Of a DNA stretch of 64,000 bases, positions 14,659 through 23,942 are shown piece after piece (within the stretch, counting starts at the first letter, position 1; the number at the start of each line of letters is the position of its first letter). This stretch comes from Paenisporosarcina antarctica (GTDB lineage: Bacteria > Bacillota > Bacilli > Bacillales_A > Planococcaceae): contig NZ_CP038015.1 in the NCBI RefSeq assembly GCF_004367585.1, positions 2,176,001-2,240,000 of the forward strand, written 5' to 3'. The position numbers and the translations under genes were made by a program. The notes below the pieces were generated by a model. It was not told the DNA's origin. It saw only the letters and a list, made by a program, of their open reading frames with translations, and ran no database searches.

Positions 14659-16764
14659 TTATTCTTCATCCTTAGAAACTCGATAAGCTAACTTTAGTAA
14701 TTCTTCTTGACTGTTTATCATATTCTCATTATTTTTAGGGAAATGATAAAGATATTCTCCGTTTTCATCTTGCTCTCTTGATTTCGCAGTATCTTTCATT
14801 TGGAGTAAAATAAGGTTCATAATTCGTTCTTTTATATCCGAATCTAATATGGGAAAAAGAATCTCAACTCGTTTAATCATATTTCTAGTCATCATATCTG
14901 CTGATGAAAGAAAAACAAGGTTCTCTTCATTATGATGGAACCAGTAGATCCTAGAATGTTCTAAGAAACGACCTACAATGCTAATAACACGAATGTTTTC
15001 ACTTACGTTTTTAATTCGTGGACGTAAACAACATATTCCTCGAATAATTAAATCAATTTTTACTCCTACAATTGAAGCCTCGTACATTTTCATGATTAAT
15101 TCTTTATCTGTTAAAGAATTCATTTTTGCACGTATGTATCCGTTTCCGTGCTTTTGATGAAAAGCAATTTCTTGATCTATCAATTTAATAAATTCATCTC
15201 TAATATCAAAAGGAGCCACAACTAAATGATTAAAAATCGGCTTTTCTGTATAGCCACTTAAATAATTAAAGAAATTTGTAGCATCTATGCCAAACTTCTT
15301 TTTTGTTGTAATAATACCCATATCTGTATAGACTTTTGCCGTTTGGTCATTATAATTCCCTGTCCCTAAATGGACAAATCTTTCAATACGGTCGTTTCGT
15401 TTCCTAACAACTAATGTGATTTTGGAATGTGTCTTTAAATTGTGCATGCCATAAATTACAAGGCAACCAGCTTGTTCCAATTCTTTTGCCCAATGGACGT
15501 TTTTTTCTTCATCAAATCTTGCTTTTAGTTCCACTAATACCGTCACTTGTTTTCCATTCTCTGCTGCCCTTTTTAATGCATGAATCATTGGAGAATTCCC
15601 ACTTACTCGATATAAAGTCTGTTTAATTGCAAGTACGTTTGGATCGTCTGCAGCTTCAGAGACAAATTCCAATATCGGTGCAAATGATTCATAAGGATGG
15701 TGGAAAAATAAATCTTGTTGTAAAGCTTTTTCAAATAAATTTTCATCTGATTTTAAATCAAAAGGCGGTTGAGGAATAAAATTTTCAAACAATAGCTTTT
15801 CTCGACTAACTTTTATTTCACTAACAAAAGAAAATAAAAATGTCAGATCTATTGGACATTCCATCTTATATACATCCTCATGATGTATATCAAGTACATT
15901 CAATAAATAATTTAGTACTTCTTGATCAATTTCATTTACTCGAACTTCTAAACGACTTGCTGAGCCCCACTTTCTTTTTTTTAACTCTTTTTCAATTTCT
16001 ACTAGTAAGTCTCTTGCACCTTCTTCATGTATGGTTAAATCTGCATTTCGAGTCATTCTAAAAGTATTGACTGATTTCACTGAATAGCCATAAAATAACG
16101 TTTTTATTTGGTTAATAATTAAGTCTTCCAAATAAATAAACGAATCACCTTTGCTTTTAGAAGGGACTTTAATCATTCGTGTTAAAACAGAGGGTACTTG
16201 AACTATTGCCACTTTTTCTTGAATTTCTTCTTCAACTTTTTGTTCTAGAATAACAATAATATTCATTGTTTTACTTAACAGAGTTGGAAAAGGTCGATAT
16301 GCATCTACAGCTACTGGTGTTAAAACTGGAAAGACATGTTCTTCAAAGAATAGTTGGGTAAAGTTTTTTTGTGATTTTGATAACTCTGCCATTGTTAATA
16401 CTTGAACATTTTCGTTTTTTAATTGTTTATATACGAGTTGCTGATAAACTCGTGACTGTCTTTTGACTAACTCTCGTGTTTTATGACTTATTTTTTTTAG
16501 CTGTTCTTTTGGTGTAAGCCCTGCTTTGTTTTCAGGTTTTTGAAATTCCACTCTTACTTGATCTTGAATTCCAGCTACGCGCACCATGAAAAATTCATCC
16601 AAATTCGAACTGAAAATCGCTAAAAACTTCAACCGTTCCGCTAATGGATTTCGTTCATCTTCTGCTTCTTGTAGTACACGTTCATTAAAAGCTAGCCAAC
16701 TAAGTTCACGATTGTTATAGTACTCAGGTTTATCAATATCAAGCAAAGAAGGTCGCTCAGTCAT
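14659..16764 (-). CDS. ppk: Polyphosphate kinase 1
   Basis: A 701-aa PPK1, within the usual 680-720 range, that reversibly moves the terminal phosphate of ATP onto polyphosphate. The N domain begins YYNNRELSWLAFNERVLQEA. The catalytic phospho-histidine lies near residue 446 in THSKITLVVR, followed by HLGTGNYND. A second conserved His is in the C-terminal FHHNEENLVFLSSADMM stretch. I chose the ATG at 16764 because GGAG is six bases upstream; an ATG at 16776 has a ribosome binding site with no spacing. It overlaps the end of ppx by eight bases, so kinase and phosphatase are translationally coupled and polyphosphate turnover is set by one transcript. Confidence 0.97.
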   Translation of the reverse strand: MTERPSLLDIDKPEYYNNRELSWLAFNERVLQEAEDERNPLAERLKFLAIFSSNLDEFFMVRVAGIQDQVRVEFQKPENKAGLTPKEQLKKISHKTRELVKRQSRVYQQLVYKQLKNENVQVLTMAELSKSQKNFTQLFFEEHVFPVLTPVAVDAYRPFPTLLSKTMNIIVILEQKVEEEIQEKVAIVQVPSVLTRMIKVPSKSKGDSFIYLEDLIINQIKTLFYGYSVKSVNTFRMTRNADLTIHEEGARDLLVEIEKELKKRKWGSASRLEVRVNEIDQEVLNYLLNVLDIHHEDVYKMECPIDLTFLFSFVSEIKVSREKLLFENFIPQPPFDLKSDENLFEKALQQDLFFHHPYESFAPILEFVSEAADDPNVLAIKQTLYRVSGNSPMIHALKRAAENGKQVTVLVELKARFDEEKNVHWAKELEQAGCLVIYGMHNLKTHSKITLVVRKRNDRIERFVHLGTGNYNDQTAKVYTDMGIITTKKKFGIDATNFFNYLSGYTEKPIFNHLVVAPFDIRDEFIKLIDQEIAFHQKHGNGYIRAKMNSLTDKELIMKMYEASIVGVKIDLIIRGICCLRPRIKNVSENIRVISIVGRFLEHSRIYWFHHNEENLVFLSSADMMTRNMIKRVEILFPILDSDIKERIMNLILLQMKDTAKSREQDENGEYLYHFPKNNENMINSQEELLKLAYRVSKDEE

Positions 16765-18304
16765 AAGATTCTCCATCCTTTACAATAAATTGTATGTTGA
16801 CTTCACATTTACATAATCGTTCTAGGTGTTTCTTTTGTTTGCCCGCTTGATATTCTTCGGCCATTGCATTTCCATCAACATATATCTTCAACTTTACACC
16901 ATCTTTAGAAGATTCCATTAAGACATCGTTAACAATAGAACGTTTTGAACCATTTAAACCATAAGCAAATTTCAAAATAGCTCCCAAATCGCGCAAATGT
17001 TTTAACTCATTTTTATCAATCCATTGTTCAAATGGAGCAGCGTAACGCTTAAAATTTTCTTTATTTTTATAAGAAGCTACTAGTGCCAATTTCACTCGAT
17101 TTAAATGATCTAAACCATCAATAGAGCGATTTGATAAAATATAAAATGTATGTTGACTTGCAGATTCTGCGTCAATATATTCTCCTAAATAAAACAATGC
17201 TGCTGCTCTTTTTAGTAATTGTAAGCTACCTGGAGACTCTTGAATCATTTTATTCTTAGAGCATGCTAGATAAATTTTTTGCGCTAAAAATTGGAGATGT
17301 TTAGCCTCTTGTTGATTTATTTCATATTCTGCCGCTAAAGCATCACAGCTATGCTCAAAAACCTTATTCTTATCTAGCGCTTCTGGATTCGTATATAAAA
17401 CACGGTTTAACATGATACCTTCTCTCAACCCTTTACCACTGAACATGAACTCATTAGCTTCGACCACCTTCATTAATGCTCGGAATACTTCAAGTGCTGG
17501 TAGAATAATATCCGCTCGGTCACTAGATAAGCCGTCAATTTTTTTCAAATCGGAAAATGATAAGTCAGACAATGTATCGCTTAATATATTTACATCATGC
17601 ACTTTCATTTTATATTGATGTACACTTGAAATTGGGTATTGTTTTCGTTGTTGATCAATTTGCGCGATATTTCGTGCACTACCACCAATACCGATAACGG
17701 GCAAATTCAGGCCACTAAGCCAAGGAAGCGAACGAAATTGAGCTTCTGCAAACAATGCTAATTGTTTTTTTTCAATGAATGTTATTTTATCTTCCTTCAT
17801 AAATTGTTGTTGAAGAGTAACAACGCCAAAAGGGAAACTATGTGTTTTTTGCAATTTTTTATTGACAAAATAAGTTATTTCCGTGCTTCCTCCACCTATA
17901 TCTATCGTAACGGCTGACTCATTTGGAACAGAATGTGCGACTGCTAAAAAACCAAAATACGCCTCTTCTTCTCCAGTTAATACATCGATTTCAAAATCAG
18001 TTTGTTCTTTCATACGGTTAACAATTACAACTTGATTAGTTGCTTGTCGTATTGCTGCTGTTGCCGTTGCAAGTACGTCTTGTACATTATAATCTTTTAG
18101 CATTTGTCTAAATGACTTTAAGATTTCTTCTAAAAGTTGAATACCTTCTTCAGACATTTCTCCATTTTTTTGAATATATGTACGTAATCGTGCCACTATC
18201 TTTATATTTTCAAATTCTCGAAGTCCTCTTTTTTGATCATAAGAATAGATTACTAAGCGAATTGTATTAGATCCTATATCTATAATAGCTGTCTTTTTTT
18301 TCAT
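16757..18304 (-). CDS. ppx: Exopolyphosphatase (Ppx/GppA family) with HD-like C-terminus
   Basis: A 515-aa enzyme that releases phosphate from polyphosphate ends and may also hydrolyse pppGpp. The N-terminal ASKHA fold starts IDIGSNTIRLVIYSYD. It continues with the catalytic GEEEAYFG (near residue 115) and the phosphate-binding TIDIGGGSTEI (near 137). Residues from about 310 form the helical HD-like second half seen in long Ppx proteins. AAGGTG is six bases before the ATG. It is the first gene of the ppx-ppk operon and overlaps ppk. It faces away from ykyB, with which it shares a 145-base promoter region. Confidence 0.95.
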   Translation of the reverse strand: MKKKTAIIDIGSNTIRLVIYSYDQKRGLREFENIKIVARLRTYIQKNGEMSEEGIQLLEEILKSFRQMLKDYNVQDVLATATAAIRQATNQVVIVNRMKEQTDFEIDVLTGEEEAYFGFLAVAHSVPNESAVTIDIGGGSTEITYFVNKKLQKTHSFPFGVVTLQQQFMKEDKITFIEKKQLALFAEAQFRSLPWLSGLNLPVIGIGGSARNIAQIDQQRKQYPISSVHQYKMKVHDVNILSDTLSDLSFSDLKKIDGLSSDRADIILPALEVFRALMKVVEANEFMFSGKGLREGIMLNRVLYTNPEALDKNKVFEHSCDALAAEYEINQQEAKHLQFLAQKIYLACSKNKMIQESPGSLQLLKRAAALFYLGEYIDAESASQHTFYILSNRSIDGLDHLNRVKLALVASYKNKENFKRYAAPFEQWIDKNELKHLRDLGAILKFAYGLNGSKRSIVNDVLMESSKDGVKLKIYVDGNAMAEEYQAGKQKKHLERLCKCEVNIQFIVKDGESYD

Positions 18305-18449
18305 ATTTTTTCACCTTTTCCATATTCTTTTCTTTTTTCCTATACAAATTGGGAAGGAATTGGTATGATAATAGTTAATTGAATGCTCTGAATTTTTCTT
18401 AATTCTAGCTTTATTTCTTTATTTTATAAGATGCGAAAGGTGGGGTTTC

Positions 18450-18917
18450 ATGAAACCAATTAAAACTGATGAACAACTTGCTTCAGCTATATATTCAGTT
18501 AATCGTCATGCTAAAACAGCTACAGATAACAAATATCTTTATGAATTAAAAAGGCTCACTATTGAAAAGATGATTGAAACCGGACGTGCCAAAAAATTGG
18601 GATTACACTTTGTAGAAAAACCTCGATATAGTCAACAACAATCTTCTGTATTAATTCAATGTGCTGATTATTATTTTCATTTACTGCCCAAAAAAGAAGA
18701 TTTTCAAAACCTTACTCATTTAGGTCATTTAGATGAAAACTACCGTAATCCACAAAGAAGAATGAGTTTAAATATGGCTAAACAATTATTAAGTGAGTAT
18801 ACAGGCCTACACCCATCTATCGTAAAGAGGAACCCCTCACTTGCTTCCACTTCAAAGGCCAAAACACAGCCAATAAAAAAGAAATCTTATACTTTTGGTA
18901 GCACATATTTAGATTAA
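18450..18917 (+). CDS. ykyB: YkyB family protein (unknown function)
   Basis: A 155-aa soluble protein collinear with B. subtilis YkyB. Shared features are VNRHAKTATD near residue 19, KKLGLHF, YSQQQSSVL, the HLLPKKEDF stretch and LGHLDENYRNPQ. YkyB has no established function. The C-terminal 25 residues are basic and of low complexity (STSKAKTQPIKKKS). GGTGGGG lies before the ATG. It ends in a strong bidirectional terminator. In B. subtilis it lies beside an MFS gene (ykuC); here too the convergent neighbour is an MFS transporter, although the two may not be orthologous. Confidence 0.9.
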   Translation: MKPIKTDEQLASAIYSVNRHAKTATDNKYLYELKRLTIEKMIETGRAKKLGLHFVEKPRYSQQQSSVLIQCADYYFHLLPKKEDFQNLTHLGHLDENYRNPQRRMSLNMAKQLLSEYTGLHPSIVKRNPSLASTSKAKTQPIKKKSYTFGSTYLD

Positions 18918-18928
18918 TTGATAGTAAC

Positions 18929-18964
18929 AAACAGCCGGACACGATTAAAGTGTTCCGGCTGTTT
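18929..18964. terminator. Bidirectional terminator between ykyB and the UMF1 transporter
   Basis: A GC-rich stem (CAGCCGGA/TCCGGCTG plus flanks, one bulged T) with A and T runs on either side. Confidence 0.88.
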
Positions 18965-18978
18965 ATTTGTTTAAGTAT

Positions 18979-20298
18979 CTAAACAGAACTGACTTTTGAT
19001 AAATCTTGCTTTACACGTAAATGAATGATTAGTCCTATGACGGTCATTACAATCAATGTGGATAATGCAATTCTACTTGCAAGTGGTCCATAATCTTGTA
19101 ATTGATACGTTATAGTCCCGTAAATTGCTGGTCCAATGATTGAAGAAACTTTACCAGAGAATGCAAACAAACCAAAGAATTGACCTCTCTTGTCATCTGG
19201 TGTTAATTCAATAATTAATGTACGCGATGTAACCCACATCGAGCCCAGAGATACGCCGAACATACTGCCTGCTATCCAGAACATCCACTGTTCTACAGCA
19301 AAAACTGCAACAAATAATGAAACAATCATTAAAACAGCGACAATCGTTACAGAATTTTTGGCTCCAATCTTTTTTGTAATATAACCAAATGCAAAAGATC
19401 CAATTACGGTGGATATCGTAGACACAAGGTATAAAATAATGAATTGTCCGGATGAAAAGCCGACAATCACCGTTGCGTAAATTGCCATCATGGCAATTGT
19501 TGTTGCGATTGCATCGTTAATAAAAAAATAAGCAACCATAAAAGTAAAGACGGGTTTGTTTGATTTCATGTCCTTAATCGTTTTAATGATTTCTTTATAA
19601 CCGTCAAAGAATGATCCTTTTACTCGTTTATTTTTAGGTATGGGTGTATCTTTATTAATAAAAAATAATGGTAATGAAAACAATAAATATAATATGGCGG
19701 TTGGAATAAATGCTTTGTGAAATTCACCCTCACTGACTAGTAAATAAACAAGCAATCCAACAATCGTCCCTATATAGCCGACTGCCACTCCGAATCCTGA
19801 GATCAAAGGCATTTCTTGCTTTGTTCCTAAATCACTCATCATCGAGTCATAAAAAACAAGACTTGAGTTGAAAAAGAATTTTGCTATAACGAAACTTATA
19901 ACGACCAATGCATAAGACAGTGGTACTCCCCACATAAGTGCATCCGTTTGAATACCTCCAAAAACCCCCATCATAAAAGTTGCGATGATTGAAATGGATG
20001 TAAACCATACAATGAATCGTTTTTTGTAACCTGTCCGGTCAATCCACACACCAAACAATGGAGAAAAAATAACTAAGAAAAAACTGGCAACTGCATTAGC
20101 ATATGATACAAACGTACTTGCTACTTGTTGTCTTGCTTCGCTTGTTCCAATAATTTCATCTGTGTAAAACGGGAAAAATATAGTGTTGATATTGGACGAA
20201 AAAATCGTATTTGCAAAGTCATAAAAAGCCCAAGATAAAATCGGTAATGCTAAATAAAGAGCCAATGGACTCCGAGGAGCAGTTTCTTGATTGTCCAC
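18979..20298 (-). CDS. MFS transporter, UMF1/Atg22-like
   Basis: A 439-aa, 12-helix permease. The opening LPILSWAFYDFANTIFSSNINTIFFPFY places it in the UMF1 (Atg22-like) branch of the major facilitator superfamily. Yeast Atg22 exports amino acids from the vacuole, but bacterial substrates are mostly unknown. Other marks are the motif A-like GVWIDRTGYKKRF loop and SRTLIIELTPDDKRGQFFGLFAFSGKVSSI. I prefer the GTG at 20298, eight bases after GCGGGG, to the GTG at 20307, which has no spacing. It is followed closely upstream by ykwC in the same direction (26-base gap), so the two may be co-transcribed. Confidence 0.85.
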   Translation of the reverse strand: MDNQETAPRSPLALYLALPILSWAFYDFANTIFSSNINTIFFPFYTDEIIGTSEARQQVASTFVSYANAVASFFLVIFSPLFGVWIDRTGYKKRFIVWFTSISIIATFMMGVFGGIQTDALMWGVPLSYALVVISFVIAKFFFNSSLVFYDSMMSDLGTKQEMPLISGFGVAVGYIGTIVGLLVYLLVSEGEFHKAFIPTAILYLLFSLPLFFINKDTPIPKNKRVKGSFFDGYKEIIKTIKDMKSNKPVFTFMVAYFFINDAIATTIAMMAIYATVIVGFSSGQFIILYLVSTISTVIGSFAFGYITKKIGAKNSVTIVAVLMIVSLFVAVFAVEQWMFWIAGSMFGVSLGSMWVTSRTLIIELTPDDKRGQFFGLFAFSGKVSSIIGPAIYGTITYQLQDYGPLASRIALSTLIVMTVIGLIIHLRVKQDLSKVSSV

Positions 20299-20324
20299 TC
20301 TTAACACCCCGCTAAATTTTTAAT

Positions 20325-21197
20325 CTATTTGTTGTAAGCTTTTATTAAACTTTGTGTACCTTCATTTTCAAATCCTTGTTCTGCTAAATTTTGATACATT
20401 GAGTAAGCCATTTCTAAACCTGGCAATTGGAGACCCATAGTTTTAGCTTCATCCAATGCAATACCCATATCTTTAATGAAGTGCTTTATATAAAATCCTG
20501 GTTCAAAATCATCTTTTAACATACGAGGTGCCAGATTTGATAAGGACCAAGATCCAGCAGCCCCCATTGAAATTGACTGTAAGACCGTTTCTGGATTTAG
20601 CTTTGCTTTTTTAGCATATGTGATTGCTTCACATACTGCAATCATATTAGAGGCAATGGCAATTTGATTAGCCATTTTGGTATGTTGGCCTGCTCCTGCA
20701 TTACCCTGATAAACAATATGCTCTCCGAATAGCTTAAACAAAGGGGAAATAGAATCGAAGACTTCTTTATCGCCACCGACCATAATAGATAATTTCCCTA
20801 ATTTTGCTCCAACATCTCCACCTGAGACGGGTGCATCAAGTAAACTCATACCATATGTTAATGCTTTTTCATAAAGTTCAATAGCAAGGGTAGGTTTAGA
20901 TGTAGTCAAATCAACGACAATTAATCCTGACTTCCCGTTTGCAAATATTCCTTGTTCACTGTAAAAAACTTCTTCAACATCGGATGGATAACCAACCATA
21001 ATAAAAACCACGTCAACTTGTGATGCGACTTCACCTGGGGATTGAGCCCACTTTGCACCCATATCAATTAAATCTTGCGCTTTTTCTTTTGTACGTGTAA
21101 AAATTGAAACTTTATGCCCAGAAGATAATAAATGTTTTACAATACTTTTACCCATAACTCCTGTACCTATAAAGCCTATATGTTTTTTTTCAATCAT
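20325..21197 (-). CDS. ykwC: Beta-hydroxyacid dehydrogenase family enzyme YkwC
   Basis: A 290-aa NAD(P)-dependent dehydrogenase of the 3-hydroxyisobutyrate/6-phosphogluconate type. The nucleotide site is GFIGTGVMGKS at the N-terminus, the substrate site DAPVSGGDVGAKLG near residue 120, and the catalytic-lysine region GQHTKMANQIAIA. Sequence is collinear with B. subtilis YkwC (SMGAAGSWSLSNLAPRM, KHFIKDMGIALDEA). The true substrate is not settled. I chose the ATG at 21197, six bases after GAGGG; the ATG at 21209 lacks spacing. It may share a transcript with the transporter downstream. Confidence 0.92.
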   Translation of the reverse strand: MIEKKHIGFIGTGVMGKSIVKHLLSSGHKVSIFTRTKEKAQDLIDMGAKWAQSPGEVASQVDVVFIMVGYPSDVEEVFYSEQGIFANGKSGLIVVDLTTSKPTLAIELYEKALTYGMSLLDAPVSGGDVGAKLGKLSIMVGGDKEVFDSISPLFKLFGEHIVYQGNAGAGQHTKMANQIAIASNMIAVCEAITYAKKAKLNPETVLQSISMGAAGSWSLSNLAPRMLKDDFEPGFYIKHFIKDMGIALDEAKTMGLQLPGLEMAYSMYQNLAEQGFENEGTQSLIKAYNK

Positions 21198-21533
21198 ATG
21201 TACCCTCATCCCCCAATTTCTTGATTCATTATCTGATGTCTCTTAGTTTACCAAAGTTCCTACATATAAGCATCGGAACATTCCGAAAATGAGGTTATTT
21301 ATTTGTAATGAACATTAAGCAGTTAAACATTTGTAAGACTTTATGTATCAAAACCATTTTAATTTGGCGGAAGTCTTAAAAGATTGTTATCAAATTACAA
21401 TTTTAATGTATCTATAGCACATGCAGTACCCGTATTCTATATTTTAGAAACTTGAATGACTTACTTAAATCCTCTGTTAACTTAGATTAAAAGAGAAGTA
21501 TACATCACAGTAGGAAGAACCTCTATAAACAAA

Positions 21534-21568
21534 AAAGTAGGACACATTCCTCTCGGGAAAGTGTCCTA
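21534..21568 (-). terminator. Hairpin with T run, no obvious upstream gene
   Basis: An eight-base perfect stem (21538-21545 with 21561-21568) followed by TTTTTT on the minus strand. The nearest minus-strand gene upstream already has its own terminator, so this may end a non-coding transcript or be a relic. Confidence 0.55.
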
Positions 21569-21833
21569 TAAAAAGGGGGAAATGAGAATGTTGCTGTGTT
21601 CAAATATACTTTCCCCATATTTCAATTTCTTTAAACCTATTTTTAAAAATATTTTATTGAAAGCTTTATTAATCAAAACATTGTACTTGATTCAGAATAC
21701 ATTCCTATACAGTTTGAAACGAGCAATGATTCTTCAGACCTGGTAAGTAATGAAGTAGATCTCCTAGTCAGTTACTTTTATTATTAGGTATCTTATAGAT
21801 TTTTCGAGTACATAATATATTTGACGCTCATAC

Positions 21834-21861
21834 AAAAAAACTAAGCAAGTATCGCTTAGTT
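21834..21861 (-). terminator. Terminator after the Spo0E-like gene
   Basis: An eight-base stem AACTAAGC/GCTTAGTT followed by seven T on the minus strand, 22 bases past the stop codon. Confidence 0.85.
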
Positions 21862-21883
21862 CTAGAATAAGTTCACTTTTATT

Positions 21884-22036
21884 TTATAGGGAGATTTTCA
21901 AATGATATGCATTTAATAGTTGATCCAGCTTTTCACTAAGATGGATAGTGTTAACGTTTCCAAAACCATTTTCAAGCGCGGATTGAATCATTTTCTCTCT
22001 CGTATGTTCTAATTCCTCAAGAATTAATTTTGGCAC
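21884..22036 (-). CDS. Spo0E-like aspartyl-phosphate phosphatase (50 aa)
   Basis: A short gene that is easily missed. GTG at 22036 is preceded by GGGAGGAA with five-base spacing, and TAA at 21884 is followed by a clean terminator. The 50 residues form two predicted helices: LILEELEHTREKMIQSALENG and HLSEKLDQLLNAYH. The second has the S-x-x-L-D signature (Ser34-Glu-Lys-Leu-Asp38) of Spo0E, YisI and YnzD. These dephosphorylate Spo0A~P and so delay sporulation. Length, helix hairpin and motif fit the family. The target (Spo0A) is outside the window. Two sporulation-type histidine kinases encoded here would act in the opposite direction. No close paralogue name can be assigned. Confidence 0.85.
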   Translation of the reverse strand: MPKLILEELEHTREKMIQSALENGFGNVNTIHLSEKLDQLLNAYHLKISL

Positions 22037-22131
22037 GGTATTCCTCCCATTGCATATTCATATCACCATATATTATACACTTTTCACAAATTCTTTAACA
22101 CATCTTTATTTAGATGAAGAACGAAATTTTA

Positions 22132-22320
22132 TCAACTTCGGGAATTTGCTTCGTATGTATAAATAACAAACCCACCTTGTTTTGCAGTACCACGGAAATG
22201 CTTAAAGTCTTCTCGTTGAATTAGTACTTCTCGAAATTCAAAAAATTCTTCTTTTTCAATTGAAATGGAGGATACAATCCCCTCCCTTAATTCATCCAGC
22301 TGTTGTATATATGTATTCAT
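22132..22320 (-). CDS. Small acidic protein (unknown function)
   Basis: A 62-aa protein beginning MNTYIQQLDELREGIVSSI. I start it at the ATG at 22320, seven bases after AAAGGAG, rather than the TTG just before it. The first half is a charged helix. The second half (EDFKHFRGTAKQGGFVIYTYE) looks like a small beta structure. It has no cysteines, no signal and no membrane helix. I do not recognise the family, although the phrase FKHFRG...GG..IYTY gives the impression of a conserved Bacillales small protein. It sits 95 bases upstream of the Spo0E-like gene in the same direction and might share its transcript. Confidence 0.65.
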   Translation of the reverse strand: MNTYIQQLDELREGIVSSISIEKEEFFEFREVLIQREDFKHFRGTAKQGGFVIYTYEANSRS

Positions 22321-22564
22321 CAAATATCTCCTTTATTTATAAAAACTAAAATGATTTTAAGATGTTTCAAAAAAAACTTTACGGCAGAAAAAATATCATG
22401 CAATATTGAATGTAACTTGGTGAAAGTGCTAAAAGTCTAAGGATGGTAGCAGATATATGAATAAATAGTTGTTAACATAAACGCTATAAAGTAGTATACC
22501 TTAAAGAACGAAACTCTTAACCATCTACATATGAGAATAAAAATATAATTTACTGGAGGTGTAA

Positions 22565-23182
22565 ATGTTGAATATATTAGCTCCTCATCTACGATGGACT
22601 GCCTTACTAGTTGCAGTCTATGTATTACTTTTCTTCGCGTTTTCAAATGAAAAAATTTTTTGGTATATGTATACGTTCACAATGCTATTATTTATGGCCT
22701 TATCATTTGTTCTCGGTAAAATAGAAGACGAAGTGCAGACATGGGAGTACTTAGTTTTTGGTATTGGATATGGTACACTCACTTATGGTCTTATCGCAAT
22801 TGCTTATCGTTTCTTCTTCTTATTTACTGATAAAGCAGTGATTTCAGTTGAACAATTTTTAACTGACTTTGGACCAACCTCAGTTTGGCACTATATTTTA
22901 CTAATACTAATAATCATACCAGGGGAAGAATTATTTTGGCGCGGTTTTATCCAACAAAAATTAAAAGCTTATATGAGCCCCTTCTTTTCCGTTTTGGCAT
23001 CTTCAATACTTTTCGGCTTATCTATGTCTTTTAGTGGATTTTGGTTAGGCGTGCTTGCTGCAATTACTTCTGGGTTGCTTTGGGGATTCTTGTATGAGTG
23101 GAAAAAAAGTATGCCGCTTATTATTATTGCTCATATTACAATGACCGTCCTCCTATTTCTAGTATTACCACTCAATTCTTGA
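22565..23182 (+). CDS. CPBP-family intramembrane protease-like protein
   Basis: A 205-aa protein with six to seven helices. The hallmark E-E-x-x-x-R motif is in helix IIPGEELFWRGFIQQKL (near residue 122). A later conserved His lies in IIIAHITMTVLLF (near 190). CPBP/Abi proteins include Rce1-like prenyl-protein proteases and bacteriocin-immunity proteins; the substrate here is unknown. The second motif (F-x-x-x-H) is poorly kept: the corresponding FGLSMSFSG lacks His, so activity is uncertain. GGAGGTG lies four bases before the ATG. The next gene, 48 bases on in the same direction, is a lipoprotein. Confidence 0.8.
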   Translation: MLNILAPHLRWTALLVAVYVLLFFAFSNEKIFWYMYTFTMLLFMALSFVLGKIEDEVQTWEYLVFGIGYGTLTYGLIAIAYRFFFLFTDKAVISVEQFLTDFGPTSVWHYILLILIIIPGEELFWRGFIQQKLKAYMSPFFSVLASSILFGLSMSFSGFWLGVLAAITSGLLWGFLYEWKKSMPLIIIAHITMTVLLFLVLPLNS

Positions 23183-23230
23183 AACAAATTACTACTACAT
23201 CATGACTACCACTTGAAGGGGGAATATTTA

Positions 23231-23905
23231 ATGAAAAAAACATGGCTTTTATTTGCATTGCTAACACTCGTTATATCCATGCTTGCTGCATGTAACTCAA
23301 AAGATGAATCTACTAGTAAAGATGAACCTAATACGCAAGTTGAAACTGAAGAAACAAAGGATGTTAAAGTAATTCCAGAAGAAGATGAAAACGAACAAGA
23401 ACAACAGGTAACTGAAGAAAGAGGAACAGATAAAATACTCACTTATTTAGTAAATGGGGAAGTAAAAGAAGACACGGCGAAATTAACTGAGAGCGACGAA
23501 CAAAATTATTCAATATACAAAGTAGATGGATTTAGCTTAACAGGGGAAGAACCTAATAAAGATTCTCTTTTCTTAGAAGAGAACTCCGCAGTGTTCATGC
23601 GAATAGAAACTATTTCAAAGGATGAAGCATCTTATGAAATAATTGCTAACAATATGAAAGAAACAATGGCTGCTGTTACTTTTGGTAAAGAACCCTTGCA
23701 AATTGGCGACAAAGAAAAATTACCTCAAGGTGAAGGCATTTCAAATCAAATTGGATATGAAATGACTGCAGAAATAGGTACCGTTACAGGAATTGTTTTT
23801 GAAAAAGAGAATCTTATTGTTCGATTAACAATTTTTGATAGGAATGCTTATAATCTAACAGATGCATTCTTAAAAATGGGCGAAACAATAGCAGAAAAAC
23901 AATAA
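23231..23905 (+). CDS. Lipoprotein of unknown function
   Basis: A 224-aa exported lipoprotein. The lipobox LAAC places the modified cysteine at residue 21 after a basic N-terminus and hydrophobic core (MKKTWLLFALLTLVISM). Residues 22-65 are an acidic low-complexity linker. A compact domain follows, with SIYKVDGFSLTGEEPNKDSL and GVTGIVFEKENLIVRLTIF-like strands. GGGGG lies before the ATG at 23231; an ATG at 23213 has no such site. I do not recognise the domain. It follows the CPBP gene and ends in a strong bidirectional terminator. Confidence 0.8.
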   Translation: MKKTWLLFALLTLVISMLAACNSKDESTSKDEPNTQVETEETKDVKVIPEEDENEQEQQVTEERGTDKILTYLVNGEVKEDTAKLTESDEQNYSIYKVDGFSLTGEEPNKDSLFLEENSAVFMRIETISKDEASYEIIANNMKETMAAVTFGKEPLQIGDKEKLPQGEGISNQIGYEMTAEIGTVTGIVFEKENLIVRLTIFDRNAYNLTDAFLKMGETIAEKQ

Positions 23906-23938
23906 AAATTCCGGCTCAATAATTGAGCCGGAATTTTT
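23904..23938. terminator. Bidirectional terminator between the lipoprotein and MarR genes
   Basis: A sixteen-base perfect stem (AAAAATTCCGGCTCAA core) with a three-base loop. The first bases overlap the lipoprotein stop codon. Confidence 0.92.
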
Positions 23939-23942
23939 ATTA

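Larger units (their letters stand above)
21198..21883. other. Long AT-rich intergenic stretch with two hairpins
   Basis: These 686 bases hold no gene I can support. They contain a TAGGACAC/GTGTCCTA hairpin with T run (21534-21568) and the Spo0E-gene terminator (21834-21861). Between them on the plus strand a short frame from GGGGGAAATGAG reads a hydrophobic 50-residue peptide; its composition is what AT-rich random sequence would give, so I do not call it. Confidence 0.5.
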
